The notes: generated from the sequence alone by a model not told the origin. DNA of 64,000 nucleotides from Cryptomeria japonica (GCF_030272615.1 NC_081410.1:284395957-284459956); one strand, 5' to 3'; counted from the stretch's first letter, positions 21,873 to 33,474 are shown. Made by a program: numbers and translations.

Positions 21873-22964
21873 TGTCATGCCTATGAAGTGTATATCTGCA
21901 GCTGCAACACAAAACACTCAATAGATCATTACAAGCATGGTTAGCAAATCTAAAACAAATAAAGATAAAACCATGGCTAATTGATCTATTGCCTCCTAAT
22001 AAATGTGAGTGTAGATTTGCTCTCAAATCTGGATAAGCAAATTCTAGTGACTTGACTACATCTAGATGGAGGATTTAAGATGATAATGATGCATTTAATC
22101 TAGAAAAGAGAAGATTAAGCTACATGATTCAATAATTATGCTAGAAAATAAGCTAGATCTAAGAATGCAATTGCTTATAATAACAATGCTCAAATGATAT
22201 GCTAAGATTAATATGACTATAGTAACAATGCTCAAAATGCAAATGAGATGGGATGATTATTGCTCCAAAATGAGGTCTATTTATTGGATTTCTAAGGCCA
22301 GGGGTGAGATGGCAAGAATCAATGGTCTAGATTGAGTTTGAAGATATCAATGGTGAAATTGGAGGTTGGAAAAGAGGTTGGATGAAAGGGAATATTTGTC
22401 ATCTCTATGGTGACAAGTGTCAGGAGGCTTCTAGAAGAGGTTGGATGAAAGGGAACATTTGTCATCTCTATGGTGACAAGTGTCAAGAGGCTTTGTTCAT
22501 GAGAGAGCAAGTGTCTAAGGAAAGGGGACATGTGGCCCAAGAATGTCATGTGTCTCAAGGGGAGAGTAGGTTTAATTAAACCCAAGGTCAGATGAAATGA
22601 GTTTGGTTTAGAAGGGGTTAGGTTAGGTGATTAGAAGTCAGGAGGCATGTGGGTAAATTTGAATTTAAAAATTCAAATAAGACTAATTAATTCTCAACAA
22701 CTCGTAAATTGATTTTTTTTTTATTAATTAGAAGATTAGAAGAATTAATTGAAGATGGGGGGAGAATTAATTAATTTGAGTTAATTAATCAAAGAGGACT
22801 ATTGAAATGAACCTATTAAATAAATCCTTAGATTTATTAATAAGTAGATGAAAGGGGGAATTTAATCAAATTACTTAGTGAATTCAATTAAATTGGGAAA
22901 GGGAATTAATTAAATAATTGCTTATTTAATTAATTATCTTTAGACCATTTTTAGGTGTATACAA
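21873..22964 (-). repeat. E3 5' LTR
   Basis: This LTR of about 1.09 kb begins on the minus strand TTGTATACACC (TGTATACACC if counted from the first TG) and ends ...CATGACA before the primer site. It contains an 18-60 bp tandem repeat (GGTTGGATGAAAGGGAA occurs at 22,375 and 22,438, with GTCATCTCTATGGTGACAAG) and an AT-rich AATTAATT-type section. It resembles the E7 LTR in ends and AT-rich section. No matching copy was found at the other end of E3. Confidence 0.75.
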
Positions 22965-22969
22965 CAACC

Positions 22970-23468
22970 ATCTAGTCCACAATTGCTTGATAGACTCAAG
23001 AGCCAGTAATTCAATTATGCCCAAAGAACTTGTAGATAAATTTGGTCTAATTTATGAGCCTGTTTCTAGAGGAGTTGTACAATTAGATGGAACAACAGTT
23101 AAGTCAGTTGGATTGGTCAAAAATATTGGTTTGACCTTGCATGCTTGTCCTAATTTTGTAATACCTCAGGACATGTACATAGCTGACTTACCTCCATACT
23201 TTAATATTTACCTATCTAGAGATTTCACAACAAAATTAGGAGAATACCTTTCTGCTGATTGCTCACACTTGTTTTTTAAAACCTGGTATGGTACTAAGGT
23301 TACCATTAAGTCAAAACCCCAAGCCACTTACCACTTAGAACCATATACCCCAAGTCCTATAAATGCAGATCTTACCATTAGAGACCATGAGGAGTTACCA
23401 CCTATCGAGGATCTGGAGACACCTATTCAAGGCATACCTGATGTGAATTTGGATGAGTGGGCAACTTA
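22970..23468 (+). pseudogene. E1 aspartic protease
   Basis: The frame resumes HLVHNCLIDSRASNSIMPKE. The active site is DSRAS where the family has DSGAS, so the catalytic Asp is kept but the flap-side Gly is changed. It continues with GLTLHACPNFVIPQDMY, then LPPYFNIYLSRDFTTKLGEY, where LSRDF corresponds to the usual LGRDF motif. About 160 residues remain open. The frame is continuous with the end of gag left of E3 once E3 is removed. The product would process the polyprotein but the G-to-R change probably inactivates it. Confidence 0.85.
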
Positions 23469-23496
23469 GAATACTACAAAAGATCCTTTCATCAAC

Positions 23497-24033
23497 ATGA
23501 ATGAAATAGGTCTTGGTGTTTATATGATTCATGAGGAGGATTATGTTATTCCTAAGCTTGAAAAAGAGGATATTTCACTTGACCAGCAGTTAGAACAACA
23601 ACAAAATCAGGTTTGGCAGCTTTATCTTGATGGTTCAAGAGGTAAGAATGGTTCCAAAGGTGTTGTTATGCTAGTTTCACTTGAAGGTATGAGATAATAT
23701 ACTTCTTTCTAATTTTGTTTTAGCTATAAAAATAATACAGCTGATTATGAATCATTAGCACATGGTTTAGAATGGGATAGACAGAAAAAAGTTAAATGTT
23801 TACAAGTTTTTGGTGATAGTGAACTAGTTGTGAACCAAGTAAGGAATATCCATGTCACCAAAAATGATATTTTGAAGATGTACAAGTATAGAATTTGGGA
23901 TTTAATTAAAGATTTTGATGCATTTAATTTGTTGTCCATACCTAGAAGTCAAAATAAAGAAGTGGATAGGCTTGTTGCTTTAGGAGCTCTGTTCAATATT
24001 CCAAAAGAACTAGAAAATATTGATAGACAATAG
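23497..24033 (+). pseudogene. E1 extra (archaeal-type) RNase H, located before RT
   Basis: The sequence VWQLYLDGSRGKNGSKG (Asp) is followed, after two stops, by NNTADYESLAHGLEW (Glu), FGDSELVVNQVRNIHV (Asp) and SQNKEVDRLVALGA (Asp). These are the four acidic positions of the second RNase H of Tat elements, and the wording is close to the E3 copy (WQLYFDGS, FGDSQLVIN). Here it stands between protease and RT rather than before integrase. The reading has at least two stops. Its job would be RNA removal during reverse transcription. Confidence 0.82.
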
Positions 24034-25020
24034 TATGTTAAAGTTGCAGTAAGGCCCTCAGTTCCAGATAACATTGTTAATTGGCAGGTTTTTGACTCAA
24101 ATGAGCAGATTACCAATTTTCTAATTGAATAAGTTGAGTTTTCTACTAGAAATCAACGTAAGTTCAATGATCAATATGAAAATCAGTTTCTCCAATTGAA
24201 AACTAACAAGCTTCCCAAGGGTCTGGTAACCCTTGAATCTATTTTAATACAAATGATCAAGTTAGAAAGGATAAAGGCAATATGTTTGTGAAGGAATAAT
24301 ATTATGAACTTGTTGAAATATTCGAGGACAAGCTACTAAAAATTGGCAAGGTATGTACCTCTAAAGAAAAACATGCTTTTGTAAAACTTTGTCAAGAATT
24401 CAATGACATATTTTCATGGAGGTATGAAGATTTGAAAGGATTTGATCCTCATTTAGCTCAACATACCATAGAGATGGTAGATAATGCAAAACCATTAAGG
24501 TAGAAACAAAGGCCTCTTAATCCAAAATTAGAACATCTTATGAGGACTGAGTTAAATAAGTTGATTGAAGGAAACATTATATTTCCAATCAAACACACAT
24601 CCTAGGTGTCCAATCTAGTTCCCATTAGGAAAACAAATGGTGAACTGAGATTATGTGTTGATTTTAGAGACCTAAATAGAGAATCCCTGAAAGAAACATA
24701 CTGCCCTCAATGGAGCAAATTTTGTAGGTTGCATCAGGATCAGAGAGATTCTCATTACTTGATGGTTATTTAGGATATAACCAAATTTTGGTCAAAGAAG
24801 AAGATTAGTACAAAACAACATTTACCACCAAGTGGGGTACAATGGCTTATAATAAAATGCCATTTGGACTGACCAATGCAGGGGCAACATTTCAATCTGC
24901 AATGGATATGGCATTTCAAGGCTTGATTAACAAGTTTGTTTTGGTTTACCTAGATGATATAACTATTTTTTCTAAAAAGGCTATTGAATATCTTGACCAT
25001 CTCAAACAGGTATTTGAGAG
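24034..25020 (+). pseudogene. E1 reverse transcriptase, N-terminal part
   Basis: Broken frames carry FSWRYEDLKGFDPHLAQH, KQRPLNPKLEHLMR, SNLVPIRKTNGELRLCVDF with RDLNR, and then MPFGLTNAGATFQSAMD, the catalytic YLDDITIFS and YLDHLKQVFE. Several stops are CAG-to-TAG or TGG-to-TAG (for example 24,501-24,503). The last bases GAGAG (25,016-25,020) are the target duplication of E4; RT resumes at 33,475 with REYGVSLNPKKS. Confidence 0.88.
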
Positions 25021-27473
25021 TGTTGGCATTATGTGAACCGACATGAAGACATAATGATATTGTATGTTGTCATTGATGTCAATATGAAACATAGTGTGAA
25101 CCGGCACATGTGATAAGTGAAGAGAGAGAGGAACCGACATTTGTGTGAACTGGTTTATATGCCAAAGTGAAGTAGCATATTTGTTCAAGGTGAACCAGCA
25201 TGTAGTTATGGGAACTAGCACATGGAAGCATTGTATGACTACCGGTTGGTAGGTAGCTTCCACTTCAGGGTTTCCAGTTGAAGTACCTCATGTTTGTGTG
25301 ACTCAATCGGTGATCTTTGTGTGATGAGTTAGCAGTATGATGGAGGATAGATCATGTTGCCACGTAAGATCTATGTGCATGAAGGATCTTGCATGAAGAT
25401 GACTATTCCTATCTACCTCAGGAATGTGCAAAGTTTGTCAAACGGTGGTAACACATGATGGGTTATCAGCCGCCATGAAATCGGTGGATAATGGACGATG
25501 GAGAATGTCTTGAGATCGATTCAGGATTGTTGCATTTAATGTAGTATGATTCAATGGTCAGGATCGAACTGTTTGAATTGCTTAACCTAACAAGTTTAGG
25601 GTTTAGGGTTTTTGCTACCGACCTGTATGTTTCCTATAAGGTTGATGTTGTGTTTATTTCTGAGGTTGTTAGCAAAAGTTGTGAGTGTGTATCCAAAGGA
25701 AGTGATACATAATTCTTGCCAGACCAAAGGAGAGAAGAGATACCTGCAAAGTGAATGTGCAGAAGAAAAAGAGGAGCCTAAATGGATCTGCATTAGCATT
25801 GAGTGCTATTAACAAATCATTGTAATACCTGTTGATCTCTAACCACTTCAACAGTTGTAAAATCCCCTAACAGGGTAGCCTTAACTAGCTTGATTCAAAA
25901 TCCCTTAAATTGGGTGGTCCTAACAGGCTTGATTCAAATCCCTTAATTGAGTAACTCGAGGCTAATAATTTCTGAGAAGCTATAGAGATTAGGAGATCCT
26001 TTCAGCTATTGAGTTCTTGAAATCCTCTAACAAGGTGACCCTACTAGGTTTAACCCTTAACTGGGTGATCCCTAATAGGATCAGTTCCTACTAGAACCTA
26101 TTGTAATGGCCTTAACTGGACAAGGCTCCTAACAAAGCAGACTTCTAAAGAGTTCAAAAAGAAGCTTGTGGGTATTCATCCCCACCGTGGTTTTTCCCAG
26201 TTGGGTTTCCACGTGAAAAATATGTGTGTCATGTGAAATGCTTTTGTCTTGTGATGCTTTGTTTTACCTGTTAAGCACATGAAGGTTCTATGTTTTATGC
26301 TTGTCTATAAGGTGGTAACACATGATGGGTTATCAGCCGCCATGAAATCGGTGGATAATGGATGATGGAGAATGTCTTGAGATCGATTCGGGATTGTTGC
26401 ATTTAATGCAGTATGATTCAATGGTCAGGATCGAACCGTTTGAATTGCTTAACCTAACAAGTTTAGGGTTTAGGGTTTTTGCTACCGACCTGTATGTTTC
26501 CTATAAGGTTGATGTTGTGTTTATTTCTGAGGTTGTTAGCAAAAGTTGTGAGTGTGTATCCAAAGGAAGTGATACATAATTCTTGCCAGACCAAAGGAGA
26601 GAAGAGATACCTGCAAAGTGAATGTGTAGAAGAAAAAGAGGAGCCTAAATGGATCTGCATTAGCATTGAGTTCTATTAACAAATCATTGTAATACCTGTT
26701 GATCTCTAACCACTTCAACAGTTGTAAAATCCCCTAACAGGGTAGCCTTAACTAGCTTGATTCAAAATCCCTTAAATTGGGTGGTCCTAACAGGCTTGAT
26801 TCAAATCCCTTAATTGAGTAACTCGAGGCTAATAATTTCTGAGAAGCTATAGAGATTAGGAGATCCTTTCAGCTATTGAGTTCTTGAAATCCTCTAACAA
26901 GGTGACCCTACTAGGTTTAACCCTTAACTGGGTGATCCCTAATAGGATCAGTTCCTACTAGAACCTATTGTAATGGCCTTAACTGGACAAGGCTCCTAAC
27001 AAAGCAGACTTCTAAAGAGTTCAAAAAGAAGCTTGTGGGTATTCATCCCCACCGTGGTTTTTCCCAGTTGGGTTTCCACGTGAAAAATATGTGTGTCATG
27101 TGAAATGCTTTTGTCTTGTGATGCTTTGTTTTACCTGTTAAGCACATGAAGGTTCTATGTTTTATGCCTGTCTATAAAACATATTGAACTCACTGTTGTG
27201 AAGATCTGACGATTAAGTTTACCTATTTATGCATGAGAATATAATGATACTATAGTATTGAGCTAAGAGGAAAGCTTATTGAGTGACCAGTTCATGACTG
27301 ATTAAGCTGTACTGGATGTTACCAGTTGCACTCTATTTTACCAGTATCCCTATTTGTCAGACATTTGGAGTATTTGCTATCAAACCGGTTTTGGACTGTA
27401 TTTGTGTTTGTACTGATTCACCCCCCCCCTCTCAGTACTAGTTTGGTACTAGTGGTTCATCATTGAGTTATCA
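25021..27473 (+). repeat. E4 5' LTR with internal duplication
   Basis: TGTTGGCATT...GAGTTATCA, 2,453 bp. It contains two 867-bp direct copies (25,444-26,310 and 26,311-27,177). Short frames inside, present in each copy on both strands, are LTR shadows, not genes. It also holds a telobox-like pair TTTAGGGTTTAGGG (25,595 and 26,462) and a run of nine or more C near 27,421. Confidence 0.95.
25444..27177 (+). repeat. 867-bp tandem direct duplication
   Basis: Both copies begin GGTGGTAACACATGATGGGT and end TGTCTATAA. They differ at only a handful of positions, far fewer than the 5' and 3' LTRs differ from each other. The 3' LTR has a single copy. The duplication therefore arose after insertion, in place. 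Confidence 0.93.
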
Positions 27474-27475
27474 AT

Positions 27476-27487
27476 TGGTATCAAAGC
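27476..27487 (+). promoter_or_regulatory. E4 primer binding site (tRNA-iMet)
   Basis: TGGTATCAAAGC lies two bases after the LTR end, one mismatch from the usual TGGTATCAGAGC. Confidence 0.9.
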
Positions 27488-27543
27488 AAGTCCAGGTCCT
27501 CTGTGTTGTAAGCTTAACCACTTGAGGAAAAGATCCTAGTCAA

Positions 27544-28430
27544 ATGATGAAGAGGGAAGGTCCAAAGTTTAACAGGGAAAATTTTGGCATATGGAAAGAT
27601 AGGATGAAGATATTCATCAAAATCATGGGTGTTCAACACTGGAGTTATGTTGTAAATGTATATATTGTTCCTACCAGTACTCTCACCGATGACCAAAAGA
27701 GAGAGATAAAAGAAAATGGGCAAGTCATGGAAGCCCTCATCAGTAGTCTATCTGACATTGAGTTTATTGACGTTCAGGACAAGGAAAATCCCAAAGAGGT
27801 ATGGGATGCTCTTAAAAATATCTATGGTGGTGATGAGCATGTAAAATAGGCTAAGGAAGAAAGCCTGAGAGGGAAGTTTGAAGACATGTAGATGGTTGAA
27901 GGAGAGACCATTCAGCAGTATGGAATAAGAATCAAAATAGTTATTGGAGAAATAAAGAGCGCAGGTGGCAAAATAGAAGATTCCACTGTGGTAAGTAAAG
28001 TCCTGAGATCCCTGTTTCCAGTCTATGCAATAAGGGTCACTGCTATTTAGGAGCTGAGATCAATAGACAAGTCTAAGGTGTCCTTGGACTCCATCATAGC
28101 CAAGTTGATGGCCTATGAGCTAAATAGTTTTGATGGCAATGTTCAAAAGATAGAATCAGCTTTTAGAGCCTCTGCTATACCTTCCAGAAAAGGAAAAGAG
28201 GCTAGCACTAGTGGAGAACCTAATCAGAGTAGAGAAATGAATGATGAAGAGTTTTTGATGGAATTTGAAGCACTTCTTGCTAGGAAATTCTCAAAAGGAA
28301 CTAGTAAATACAAAGGTAAGCTACCTTTGAAATATTTCTCCTATAACTAGATAGGACATATTGCTATGAATTGTCCTAATAGTGACAACAAGGATAAACC
28401 GGAAAGGTTCAAGAAATTCAAAGGAGGAAA
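27544..28430 (+). pseudogene. E4 gag
   Basis: From MKREGPKFNRENFGIWKDRM the frame carries a Copia gag UBN2-type domain (NYVVPT-like region, NPKEVWDALKNIYGG), two in-frame TAG stops at about 27,847 and 27,888, then EELRSIDKSKVSLDSIIAKL-type text and a basic tail. The zinc knuckle is degenerate: SYN-stop-IGHIAMNCPN keeps His and the last Cys but has lost the first two Cys. It would coat the RNA, but neither the full frame nor the knuckle remains. Confidence 0.85.
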
Positions 28431-29774
28431 CTGGAGAAATTGTTTTGTGGCAGTTGATGAAGGTGTCACAGATGAGGAATTAGAAGATGAAGAGAATGAA
28501 GATATTGTGTTTGTTGCTATAAAGGAAGATGTGGTAAATAAGAAGGCTCTTGTCTCTCAGTTTGATGATTCCAATGAGTGGATCATTGACAGTGGCTGTT
28601 CTCACCATATGACTGGTGATCGGAGTAAGTTTCTGTCCTTAGAGGAGTATGATGGTGGTGTGGTTCGCTTTAGCAATGATGCACCATGCATGGTCAAAGG
28701 CAGAGGGTCCATCTCTTTGAATGGAAAGAGTAGTGCTGACAATGTGTACTAGTTGATGGTCTTAGACACAACCTTCTAAGTGTTGCCCAGCTAAATGACA
28801 GTGGCCTCACTCTACAATTCAAAAATGGAGTTTGTAGAATCAAAAGAAAAGATGGTAAGTTGGTGGCCACCGGCATGCAGACTAAAGGTAACCTATTTCA
28901 ATTGAATGCAAATATAAGTACATGTCTTATGGCTAATCTTGATGATAGTTGGATATGGCATAGGAGATTTTGCCATGTGAACTTTGATAACATTGTGAAG
29001 GCTAGTAAGATCAAGGTAGTTAGAGGGTTGTCGGTGCTGAGAAAACTGGATGATACCCTATGCAAAGAGTGTCAATTGGGGAAAATGTCTTCCTCAACCT
29101 TTAAAGGTAAATCTTTCACTGCTGACAACTTGCTTGATCTTGTGCATACTGATTTATGCGGTTCTATGAAAACTAGAAGTGTGCAGGGTGATAGGTACTT
29201 CATGATTCTCACTAATGACTTCTCAAGAATGATGTGGGTCACATTCTTGAAAGACAAGTCTGAAGCTTTTGGGAAATTCAAAGCTTTCAAAGCATTGGTG
29301 GAGAAGGAAAGCGGTAAAAGGATCAAGTGTCTTAGAACTGATCAAGGAGGGGAATTCACTTCCGGTGAATTCAACAAGTATTGTGAAGAATTTGGCATCA
29401 AGAGACAACTGTCTGCCCCCCAGACTCCATAGTAGAATGGCCTAGCAGAGAGGAATAATCGGCCTATGGTTGAGGTAGCTAGAACCATGTTGATCCAAGG
29501 AAAGGTAGCTCACACCTTTTGGAGAGAAGCGGTGAGCACTACAGTCTACACTATGAACCAGGTACTCATCAAAAAGGGTAAGGACAAAACTCCTTGAGTA
29601 TTGGACCAATAAGACACCTATGGTTAACTCTTTAAGGTATTTGGTAGCAAATGTTACATCAAGAGGAGTGAACATCAAGGCAAATTTGAAGCTAAATGTG
29701 ATGAAGGAATATTTCTAGGATATTCCACCAAGAGTAAAGCTTTCAAGTGCTACAACAATAGGACTCTGAGAATT
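28431..29774 (+). pseudogene. E4 protease and integrase
   Basis: The protease motif WIIDSGCSHHMTGD is at about 28,580. After a frame break comes the GAG-pre-integrase domain (WIWHRRFCHVNFDNI, CKECQLGKMS) and the integrase core: LDLVHTDLCGSM (Asp), RTDQGGEFTSGEF (Asp), then TP-stop-stop-NGLAERNN (Glu). Here the two stops at 29,430-29,435 stand exactly where the family has two Gln codons. A further decayed stretch continues to the linker. This copy is dead. Confidence 0.88.
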
Positions 29775-31631
29775 ATGGAAAGCATCAATGTAAGAGTTGA
29801 TGAATCCTCTAAGAAGACTGAGGAAATCGACAGTGAGCAAGTTGTAAATGAACTAATTGTAACCTTTTGGGAACTAGTTGTTAGCCAACCAAGTACCAGT
29901 AACAGTGTCCCTAAACAGGTGAATGTCGATACTGATGAAGATGAGGATGAAGAAGAAAAGCAAGAAGAACCAGTTAAGACCATTCCTTGGTATGTCAAGT
30001 TGAATCATGATCCCAAGCATATCATAGGTGATAAGGATGCAGGAATCCTTACTAGAAGAAAGATTAGAGAAAACTCATGCATGATCTCTGAATTTGAGGC
30101 TAAGTCATTCAAAGAGGCTCATAAGGATGAAGACTAGATCAAGGCAATGGAAGAAGAAGTTGACCAGATAGAGAAAAATGGTACATGGTCCTTGGTACCT
30201 AGACTAGAGCATAAAAATGTTATTGGCACCAAAAGGGTGTTTAGAAATAAGTTGAATGAGGATGGCAGAGTGATTAGGAATAAAGCTAGATTGGTATGCA
30301 AAGGATATGCTCAAGAAGAAGGAGAAGACTATGGAGAAACCTTTGCTCCTATGGCCAGATTGGAAGGAGTTCATATGCTTCTTGCATATGCAGCTTTTAA
30401 GAGGTTCAAGGTATATCAAATGTATGTAAAATCTGCATTCCTAAATGGTGTACTTGAAGAGGAGGTGTATATTGAGCAACCAGATGGGTTTGCCCTATCT
30501 GAAGATAGTGACATGGTATGTAGGCTACATAAAGCATTATATGGTCTAAAGCAAGCACCTAGGGCATGGTATGAGCACCTACATTCCCATCTTGTGAAGA
30601 TTGGATTTGAGAGAACAAGTGAAGATAGCAATATCTACTTGAAGACTAAAGGAGATCAGATCCTGATCTATGAAGTTTTTGTTGATGACATCATCTTTGG
30701 TGGAGATGACAAGATGAGTCATGAGTTTGCTGATGATATGAAGAAAGAGTTTGAGATGTCACTCATAGGGGAGATTAAGTTCTTCATTGGACTGTAGATC
30801 CAGCAAATGGAAGATGGAATCTTCATCACTCAGTCCAAATATGTCAAAGAGGTGTTGAAGACTTTTGGTATGGAAGATAGCAAACCGGTTAGTACACCGA
30901 TGGTAACCAGTTGCAAATTGACAAAAGAGGATGATTCCGCACTGGTTGATGAGAAGGAATACCTATCAATGATTGGTAAGTTGCATTATGTAGTGCATAG
31001 CAGACCAGATATTACACATGCAGTTGGCATTACTACAAGATTCCAAAAGAGTCCAAGAGAATCTCACTTGATTGCAGTCAAGCAGATTCTTAGGTATCTG
31101 AAGGGAACAATTGACTATGGATTGTGGTACCCATACAACAATAATTTCAATCTGAAAGTGTTCACAGATGCTGATTGGGAAGGTAATGTGGATGACCAGA
31201 AAAGCACAACCGGTGGTGCATTCTTTCTCAGTGGTAGACTGGTCTCATGGATGAGTAAAAAGCAGAGTTGTATCTCTCAGTCTACAATGAAAGCGGAGTA
31301 TGTTGTAGCTTTCATGAACTGCAGTCAGACAATCTGGATGAAGCATGTAATGGAAGGCTTCAAGATCCCTGTATCTGAACCGGTAAGTATATTCTATGAT
31401 AACACAAGTGCTATCAATATATCAAAGAATCCGGTTTTACATTCTAGAACCAAGCATTTTGAGCTTAAGTATCATTTCTTGAGGGAAAAGGTTCAGAATA
31501 AAGAGATTGCACTAGAGCATGTGTCTAGTAAGGAGCAGTTAGCAGACATATTCACCAAGCCTCTCCCAAAGACAACATTTGTGCATTTGAGAGGTGAATT
31601 AGGGGTATTGCCCCTTCAGGAGGTGAACTAA
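29775..31631 (+). pseudogene. E4 linker, reverse transcriptase and RNase H
   Basis: An acidic linker (29,775-30,137) precedes [75 protein letters not shown] and a catalytic box [12 protein letters not shown] at 30,796-30,798 replaces Gln in FFIGL-stop-IQQM. RNase H follows: FTDADWEGNVDDQKST, STMKAEYVVAF, FYDNTSAINIS and LADIFTKPLPK, ending at 31,631. All catalytic acids of RNase H appear kept. Three or more stops break the polyprotein. Confidence 0.9.
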
Positions 31632-31873
31632 AAGTAATTGTTCCACATCAATCAGGGACTGGAAAGACAAATTTTGGTTGATTGGTGTGTTGAAGGATGC
31701 TACTCCTTAGGGGGAGCAGCATGATGAAATAGAGATGATTGTACCTCCACTTTGGCATTGTTGTCAAAGGGGGAGAAGGAGTGAAGCAAAAAGATATCTG
31801 CAACAAATGGGGAGAAGATGTGAAGCAGAGAAGATATCTTTTGTATATTGCCATCAATGACAAAGGGGGAGAT
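31632..31873 (+). promoter_or_regulatory. E4 3' untranslated region and polypurine tracts
   Basis: The main polypurine tract CAAAGGGGGAGAT (31,861-31,873) abuts the 3' LTR. An upstream second copy, GTCAAAGGGGGAGAAGG, lies at about 31,763-31,779. The same two-tract arrangement appears in E9. No gene. Confidence 0.85.
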
Positions 31874-33474
31874 TGTTGGCATTATATGAACCAACATGAA
31901 GACATAATGATATTGTATGTTGTCATTGATGTCAATATGAAACATAGTGTGAACTGGCACATGTGATAAGTGAAGAGAGAGAGGAACCAATATTTGTATG
32001 AATCGATTTATATGCCAAAGTGAAGCGGCATATTTGTTCAAGGTGAATCGGCATGTAGTAATGGGAACCGGCACATGGAAGCATTGTATGAATACCGGTT
32101 GGTAGGTAGCTTCCACTTCAGGGTTTCCAGTTGGAGTACCTCAAGTTTGTGTGACTCAATCGGTGATCTTTGTGTGATGAGTTAGCAGTATGATGGAGGA
32201 CAGATCATGTTGCCACGTAAGATCTATGTGTTTGAAGGATCTTGCATGAAGATGACTATTACTATCTACCTTGGGAATGTGCGAAGTCTATCAAATGGTG
32301 ATAATGTGTGATGGGTTATCAACCACCATGAAATCGGTGGATAATGGACGATGGAGAATGTCTTGAGATTGATTCAGGATTGTTGCATTTAATGCAATAT
32401 GATTCAACAGTCAGGATCGAACCGTTTGAATTGCTTAACCTAACAAGTTGAGGGTTTAGGGTTTTTGCTACTGACCTGTATGTTTCCTATAAGGTTGATG
32501 TTGTGTTTCTTTCGAAGGTTGTTGGCAAAATTTGTGAGTGTGTATCCAAAGGAAGTGATACGTAATTCTTGCCAGACCAAAGGAGAGAAGAGATACATGC
32601 AAAGTGAATGTGCAGAAGGAAAAGAGGAGCCTAAATGGATCTGCATTAGCATTGAGTGTTGTTAACAGATCATTGTAATACCTATTGATCTCTAACCACT
32701 TCAACAGTTGTAAAATCCCCTAACAGGGTAGCCTTAACTGGCTTGATTCAAAATCCCTTAAATCGGGTGGTTCTAACAGGCTTGATTCAAATCCCTTAAC
32801 CGGGTAACTCGAGGCTAATGATTTCTGAGAAGCTATAGAGCTTAGGAGATCCTTTCAGCTATTGAGTTCTTGAAATCCTCTAACAAGGTGACCCTACTGA
32901 GTTTAACCCTTGACCGGGTATCCCTTAACCGGGTGATCCCTAACAGGATTGGTTCCTACCAGAACCTATTGTAATGGCCTTAACCGGACAAGGCTCCTAA
33001 CAGAGCGGACTTCTAAAGAGTTCAAAGAGAAGCTTGTGGGTATTCATCCCCACCGTGGTTTTTACCAGTTGGGTTTCCATGTGAAAAATATGTGTCATGT
33101 AAAATGCTTTTGTCTTGTGATGCTTTGTTTTACCTGTTAAGCACATGAAGGTTCTATGTTTTATGCCTGTCTATAAAACATATTGAACTCACTGTTGTGA
33201 AGATCTGACGATTAAGTTTACCTGTTTATGCATGAGAATATAATGATACTGTAGTATTGAGCTAAGAGGAAAGCTTATTGAGTGACTGGTTCATGACTGA
33301 TTGAGCTATACTGGATGTTACCTGTTGCACTCTATTTTACCGGTATCCCTGTTTGTCAGTCATTTGGAGTATTTGCTGTCAAACTAATTTTGGATTGTAT
33401 TTGTGTTTGTACCGATTCACCCCCCCCCCCTCTCAGTACCAGTTTGGTACTAGTGGTTCATCATTGAGTTATCA
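31874..33474 (+). repeat. E4 3' LTR
   Basis: This 1,601-bp LTR is the unduplicated partner of 25,021-27,473. It contains a run of short degenerate repeats around CCCTTAACCGGGT (32,713-33,000) followed by a dyad CCACCGTGG...CCCA/TGGG...CCA (33,050-33,083). Confidence 0.95.

Larger units (their letters stand above)
10971..22964 (-). mobile_element. E3: minus-strand Gypsy/Tat element nested in E1
   Basis: E1 reads ...VPFDFHN up to 10,970 and resumes HLVHNCLIDS at 22,970. ACAACC flanks both sides (10,965-10,970 and 22,964-22,969), so the insertion was clean with a 5-6 bp target duplication. On the minus strand the order is LTR (22,964-21,873), primer site, long leader, gag, protease, linker, RT, degenerate RNase H, archaeal-type RNase H, integrase, then a 1.4 kb non-coding end. 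The last part should hold the 3' LTR, but I cannot match it to the 5' LTR. All frames carry stops. The order with a second RNase H before integrase is typical of many plant Tat elements. Confidence 0.82.
25021..33474 (+). mobile_element. E4: SIRE/Maximus-like Copia element nested in E1
   Basis: The LTRs lie at 25,021-27,473 and 31,874-33,474, with target duplication GAGAG at 25,016-25,020 and 33,475-33,479. A tRNA-iMet primer site and a CAAAGGGGGAGAT polypurine tract are present. Gag-pol lies on the plus strand at 27,544-31,631 with many stops. The 5' LTR is longer because it holds an 867-bp tandem duplication. Long LTRs and the polypurine block point to the SIRE/Maximus branch of Copia; no envelope-like frame is present after pol. 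Confidence 0.95.

Noticed and set aside
25596-26718. Matching pairs of 60-67 residue open frames on both strands
   Set aside because: They lie inside the E4 LTR and repeat because the LTR segment is duplicated; the same frames appear at 32,440-32,704.
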